Assembly: GCA_902801565.1 (NCBI GenBank)
Contig: CADCIX010000030.1
Location: 1 to 36,716, forward strand
Length of the DNA stretch: 36,716 bases
From: an uncultured Veillonellaceae bacterium
GTDB lineage: Bacteria; Bacillota; Negativicutes; Selenomonadales; Selenomonadaceae
Direction: 5' to 3'
The first letter of the stretch is position 1. Each line of letters starts with the position of its first letter. The notes below the pieces were generated by a model. It made no database searches. It saw only the letters and a list, made by a program, of their open reading frames with translations, and had not been told where the DNA came from. This document shows positions 33,643 through 36,716 of this stretch, piece after piece. Position numbers and translations under genes: made by a program.

Positions 33643-33671
33643 AAAAAAAATCCACCCTTTTTACAGGATGG
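33643..33671 (-). terminator. Terminator of the 46-codon gene
   Basis: CCATCCT (33671-33665) pairs with AGGGTGG (33658-33652), with one G-T pair, and is followed on the minus strand by ATTTTTTTTG. It separates the 46-codon gene from korDABC. Confidence 0.8.
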
Positions 33672-33736
33672 AAATGTATACACAAGAAAATCAATAGCGC
33701 AGGGATTCTTTTCGTCCTTCCCATGCTATTCTTGAA

Positions 33737-33877
33737 TCAATCCGTCTTCTCCTCGCTGGTAGGGAAGTATTTTGCCTCCCCGCTCTCGATGTAAAGCAGG
33801 AACTTGTTGATTTCATCCCCGCTCCATCCTTTGGCCTGAAGCCACAGTATCATCCGTGCCACTTCCTGCATGTTCAT
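33737..33877 (-). CDS. Unknown 46-residue protein
   Basis: I do not recognise this protein. It is mainly predicted to be helical (LWLQAKGWSGDEINKFLLYI) and has no membrane segment or cysteine. The ATG (33877) has a very good Shine-Dalgarno, AAAGGAGG, upstream. The gene has its own promoter and a clear terminator, so it is probably expressed even though small. The promoter lies about 130 bases upstream, and a second short frame with a good ribosome site overlaps the leader. Confidence 0.65.
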   Translation of the reverse strand: MNMQEVARMILWLQAKGWSGDEINKFLLYIESGEAKYFPTSEEKTD

Positions 33878-34005
33878 GTCGTCTCCTCCTTTCAAAGCTT
33901 TTAATAGTGCGGGTGTTCTTTGACATATTCCACATGTTGCGCTCCTTAAAAACCACATGCCAATTCCGGCTTTTCATTTACTTGTGGATCCTCTTTCCCT
34001 ATTAT

Positions 34006-34034
34006 ATTTTATCACGCATTAGAGGATAAGACAA
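34006..34034 (-). promoter_or_regulatory. Promoter of the 46-codon gene
   Basis: On the minus strand TTGTCT (34034-34029) and TAAAAT (34011-34006) are exactly 17 bases apart. A leader of about 120 bases follows before the start codon. Confidence 0.6.
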
Positions 34035-34310
34035 CGCGACAAAAGTCAAGAAAGCGGGTTCACTTCCGATAATGTTTGTTATCAGCCCTTGACTAATTGG
34101 AAACAATAGGGCAAGAATCCAGCATTTCCAAGGGTTCATGGGTTTCTGACAATGTTTATCACTGGAACCAAAAGGAAACAATAGGCCGTTTTCGGCAAAA
34201 TTTCCCAAAATCTTTTCCCAGAGGACAAAATACGACACAATTCCCGTCCAAAATCTCCCACACATCCACGGCTAAAATGTTGGCACGATACTTGCATACG
34301 TTTTTTCGAA

Positions 34311-34339
34311 TTGCCAAAGTCTTGCAAAGGTGGTACAAT
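34311..34339 (+). promoter_or_regulatory. Orphan plus-strand promoter
   Basis: TTGCCA (34311-34316) and TACAAT (34334-34339) are 17 bases apart. It points toward the AAGGAG ribosome site at 34424-34429 and a 7-codon frame at 34436-34459 (MENQMHI, stop). No longer plus-strand gene follows before the prophage gene, which reads the other way. Confidence 0.5.
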
Positions 34340-34543
34340 CCAGCATTTGCTCCCATGAACTGAAAAACACGGCAAGAGCAAAAGCCTGCCAGGTTTTTCA
34401 GGATATGAACCGAAGTAAACAAAAAGGAGAGTGATATGGAGAACCAAATGCATATATGACGCTTAGGCGTGAAGGAAAGGAGCGACCTCGCGACCTAACC
34501 TTGACAGTATTATTATAACACATTAAACCTGTATGTATCGAGG

Positions 34544-34948
34544 TTAATCTTCTTTTTGAGGAAGGAGGATAATGGTCGGCTCCCCCGCATCGTTGCCGCC
34601 CTGCTTCTCCTTGAGCTTGATCTCCCGCTCCTTGAGCATGATGGAAGGATCCTCCCCCAACATCTCCATGACAAGCCGCATCATCTGGCTGTTGCCCTTC
34701 ATGGCATGATAGATTGCCTTCCATGCCAGGGCCGCTGCATAGGTCGTTTCCTCATCCATGCCAGCGGCCTCCAGCTGGCGTTTCAATTTGGCATCGTTGA
34801 CGGGCATGGTGGCAATCTGCCGGAAAACCGTCCGCATGGCCTTTTTTCTCCGGCGCGTCCTGCCGCTGGCCTGTCCGCCCTTCCTGCCGTTCTCTCTGGC
34901 TTCCTTCTTGCTTCTCCTGCTTGCAGGTATCAGGTTTTCATTGTTCAT
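34544..34948 (-). CDS. Basic phage protein with an N-terminal KGG motif
   Basis: The 134-residue protein has a strongly basic N-terminus with RKGGQASGRTRRRKK, a helical middle and an acidic C-terminus ending LLPQKED. Similar proteins opening with xENLIP...RKGG...ARRRKK occur in Firmicute prophages, often near packaging genes; the role is unknown, perhaps DNA binding. ATG 34948 has GAGG 7 bases upstream. It lies 10 bases after the tape-measure gene. Position after the tape-measure gene and at the prophage edge is unusual. Confidence 0.65.
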   Translation of the reverse strand: MNNENLIPASRRSKKEARENGRKGGQASGRTRRRKKAMRTVFRQIATMPVNDAKLKRQLEAAGMDEETTYAAALAWKAIYHAMKGNSQMMRLVMEMLGEDPSIMLKEREIKLKEKQGGNDAGEPTIILLPQKED

Positions 34949-34958
34949 GCCCTCACCT

Positions 34959-36716
34959 CTAATCGTAGGCAAAGAAAGTATTTGCGCTGTTCATGGCCGG
35001 TGTGATCTGGTCTTCGGAATTGATGTTGAATGTTATGTTCTGCTCCTGCGAAGTGGTGCTCGGGGAATAGATATGACCGACAACATCCCCCACGGATCCG
35101 ATGGAGCCGGAAAGCCCCACAAATTCCTGCAGCTTGCCGATAGCCCCCGACAATGCAGAGGAAAGCCATTCAACCGCGCTGGCAACCTTTTCAACCGTAA
35201 GCCCGACATTGGCGGCAAGGCTCGCCATACCATTGAATGCCACGGAAAACAGGTTCCAGGCATTCGCGACGGCCTGCACAAGTCCCTGCCCGATTGCATC
35301 AGCCAGCATGTCCACAAGGGGTTGGATTGCCTGAATCAATGGTTGCAGGTCTGTCCATGCCTGCTGGAATTTCTGCACTCCGTCAATCATCAGGTCAATA
35401 CCCGGCTGGAACATAGCCACAGCTTCCTCCCAGTTTTCGGAAGTCCAGTTTATGGCAAGGGCCACTCCGGCAAACATTGCCGCGAGTGGTGCAAGCCCCA
35501 TTCCGATTCCTGCAATGGCTCCATCCAATGCAGAGGCAGCAGACACCAAAGGCTCAAACACAAAGGCAAGCCCCTGGAATGCCATGAGCCCTGCAACGAC
35601 AGGAGCAAAAACCGCGCCAAGTTTCAAGAGCTGTTCGACGATACCGGCGATCTGGTCGGACAGATTCCCCTTGACACCGTCCAGCGAATCGAAGAATGCC
35701 TCTATCTTGGGGAAGAAGTCACTATTGGCAAGTTCCTCCCAACGCTTCCCAATTCTCTCAAAGGCTTTGGCAAGGCCCTGCGTTATCGTGGAGAATATGC
35801 CGGATTTTCGCTGGATCGTCATAGTGAACCAATCCCATGCATTTTTCATCATGGTCATGGCCTGCCCGAAAGTGGTCTGCATGTTGGAAAATTCTTCGCT
35901 GACTGCCCCGGTGGAAGCCATGATGGCCCTCATGAGCTTGTCGGAAGTCAGCTCGCCTTGGGCGCCCATTTCCTTCAATCCGGCAACATTCGTCCCGAAG
36001 TATGCCGCGACGTGCTTCATTAGGGCCCCGGCGTTTTCGTCCAATGAGCGCAGCTCATCGCCCTGAAGCCTCCCGCTTCCAAGTGCCTGTGACAGCTGCA
36101 GGATCGCCGCGTCAGATTCCGCTTTGGTGGCACCGCCAACGGCAAGTGCTTTCGACACTGTTTCCGTCACTTGCAGATTGTCCTCTTTGGAAAATCCCAT
36201 TTCCTCGGAAGCCCTTGCAACGCCGAAATACAGTTTCCCCAGGGAAGCAAGCTGCTGCCGTGTGCGCTGTCCCATGGAGTAGAGTTCATTCTCAACGTCC
36301 AAACGCTCCTGCTCGTCCTTCGTGACAATTCTCAGTCGGCTGTCAAGGTTCATCATCTCATCGGCAGAATCGGTTATCTGTGACGCCCCGAAATAACCGC
36401 CATAGGCTGCAGCAAGGCCGCCGAAAAGTCCGCCACCGTTGGGTATAGGCCCGCCTCCTGCGCCGTTTCCGTGGATGTTCCCATGAAGATTGACGACTGC
36501 CGCGCGAATCGTCATACCTGCGACATTGGCATGGACATTGGCATTCAGGTTGATGTTCTGCAACTTGTTCTTGAGCTGCTGAATGGCACTGTTCACTGAA
36601 GCAGAATTGACACTGATTTTGACCGTCTTGCTTTTGAGAGAGTTCAAAAGCGCGTTAAGCTGTGTTATCTTCTGCGTTGACGCATCAACCTTGACTTTGA
36701 CCGTCTTGCTTTTGAG
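34959..36716 (-). CDS. Phage tail tape-measure protein (5' part beyond the window)
   Basis: At least 585 residues are encoded, and the frame stays open to the window end. The N-terminal tape-measure domain includes RLQGDELRSLDENAGALMKH and MGAQGELTSDKLMRAI. A hydrophobic central region (with FAPVVAGLMAFQGLAFVFEP) is typical, as is the glycine-rich stretch after the N-terminal repeats. It sets tail length and is probably injected with DNA. A TTG at 36647 is a possible start, but open frame and a repeat upstream show the true start lies further right. The gene ends 10 bases before the KGG protein. Confidence 0.9.
   Translation of the reverse strand, partial: LKSKTVKVKVDASTQKITQLNALLNSLKSKTVKISVNSASVNSAIQQLKNKLQNINLNANVHANVAGMTIRAAVVNLHGNIHGNGAGGGPIPNGGGLFGGLAAAYGGYFGASQITDSADEMMNLDSRLRIVTKDEQERLDVENELYSMGQRTRQQLASLGKLYFGVARASEEMGFSKEDNLQVTETVSKALAVGGATKAESDAAILQLSQALGSGRLQGDELRSLDENAGALMKHVAAYFGTNVAGLKEMGAQGELTSDKLMRAIMASTGAVSEEFSNMQTTFGQAMTMMKNAWDWFTMTIQRKSGIFSTITQGLAKAFERIGKRWEELANSDFFPKIEAFFDSLDGVKGNLSDQIAGIVEQLLKLGAVFAPVVAGLMAFQGLAFVFEPLVSAASALDGAIAGIGMGLAPLAAMFAGVALAINWTSENWEEAVAMFQPGIDLMIDGVQKFQQAWTDLQPLIQAIQPLVDMLADAIGQGLVQAVANAWNLFSVAFNGMASLAANVGLTVEKVASAVEWLSSALSGAIGKLQEFVGLSGSIGSVGDVVGHIYSPSTTSQEQNITFNINSEDQITPAMNSANTFFAYD
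36618..36716. repeat. 78-bp direct repeat in the tape-measure gene
   Basis: TTTGACCGTCTTGCTTTTGAG occurs at 36618-36638 and again at 36696-36716, a period of 78 bases (26 codons). In the protein this repeats LKSKTVK(V/I). The second copy reaches the window end, so more copies may follow. Confidence 0.8.

Larger units (their letters stand above)
33878..34543. other. Gene-poor stretch at the edge of the prophage
   Basis: About 660 bases lack a convincing gene. They hold the promoter of the 46-codon gene, two copies of GGAAACAATAGG (34099-34110 and 34173-34184) each preceded by a GAYAATGTTT motif, a repeat of ATCCAGCATTT (34118 and 34338), a plus-strand promoter, a 7-codon reading frame (34436-34459) with a strong ribosome site, and an imperfect inverted repeat TAACCTTGA/TCGAGGTTA (34496-34549 region). 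Short open frames here (for example 34136-34453 minus) show no family features. Confidence 0.6.

Noticed and set aside
34136..34453. Minus-strand frames of 87-105 codons in the gene-poor stretch
   Set aside because: There is no ribosome site, the frames overlap each other, and the products have unlikely composition.

Overview
The window reads as chromosome from a Gram-negative-walled Firmicute of the Negativicutes, most likely Selenomonadaceae (Selenomonas, Mitsuokella or a relative). This is inferred from Firmicute-style Shine-Dalgarno sites with frequent TTG starts, a Bacillus/Wolinella-type fumarate reductase beside a two-subunit iron-sulfur fumarase, a meso-diaminopimelate-type MurE, a Firmicute-like dcw cluster and a fairly GC-rich composition. 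Nearly all genes lie on the minus strand, so the window is described right to left where that follows transcription. Exceptions are tRNA-Ser, serC and a TauE-type permease.

Region 1 (99-2300): queF follows a PAS/degenerate-GGDEF/EAL phosphodiesterase gene behind a clear sigma-70 promoter. Region 2 (2419-7264): a five-gene operon fumA-fumB-sdhC-sdhA-sdhB, ending in a strong hairpin terminator, converts malate to fumarate to succinate. Region 3 (7402-11885): murI, a hotdog thioesterase, an unknown anchored protein, a CofE-like ligase, and rph-rdgB-phosphoesterase (nucleic acid housekeeping). Region 4 (11926-12585): tandem palindromic repeats and three tRNA genes (Ser on plus; Tyr and Met on minus) with near-perfect promoters and shared terminators.

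Region 5 (12593-26691): the dcw cell-wall/division cluster, in transcription order mraZ, rsmH, ftsL, murE, murF, mraY, murD, murG, murC, ddl, ftsQ, DUF881, sbp, ftsZ. The usual ftsI/spoVD, ftsW, murB and ftsA are not here. A block of palindromes sits in the ftsL-murE gap where ftsI/spoVD is expected, and a 124-bp element with perfect 14-bp terminal inverted repeats sits between sbp and ftsZ where ftsA is expected. The mraZ promoter carries three AAAGTGG boxes at 10-bp spacing, the hallmark of MraZ autoregulation.

Region 6 (26783-33539): serC and a TauE/SafE permease on plus, then on minus a FIST-GGDEF diguanylate cyclase and a korDABC operon for a 2-oxoacid (probably 2-oxoglutarate):ferredoxin oxidoreductase. 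With the fumarase/fumarate reductase operon this fits a reductive or branched TCA pathway. Region 7 (33643-36716): a 46-codon unknown gene with its own promoter, about 660 bases without a convincing gene but with repeats and an orphan plus-strand promoter leading to a 7-codon reading frame, and then the edge of a prophage: a basic KGG-motif phage protein and a tape-measure protein cut by the window end.

No CRISPR array, rRNA, full insertion sequence or defence system was recognised. The most interesting unexplained signals are the palindromic elements inside the division cluster and beside murI, the MraZ-box promoter, and the noncoding junction next to the prophage.
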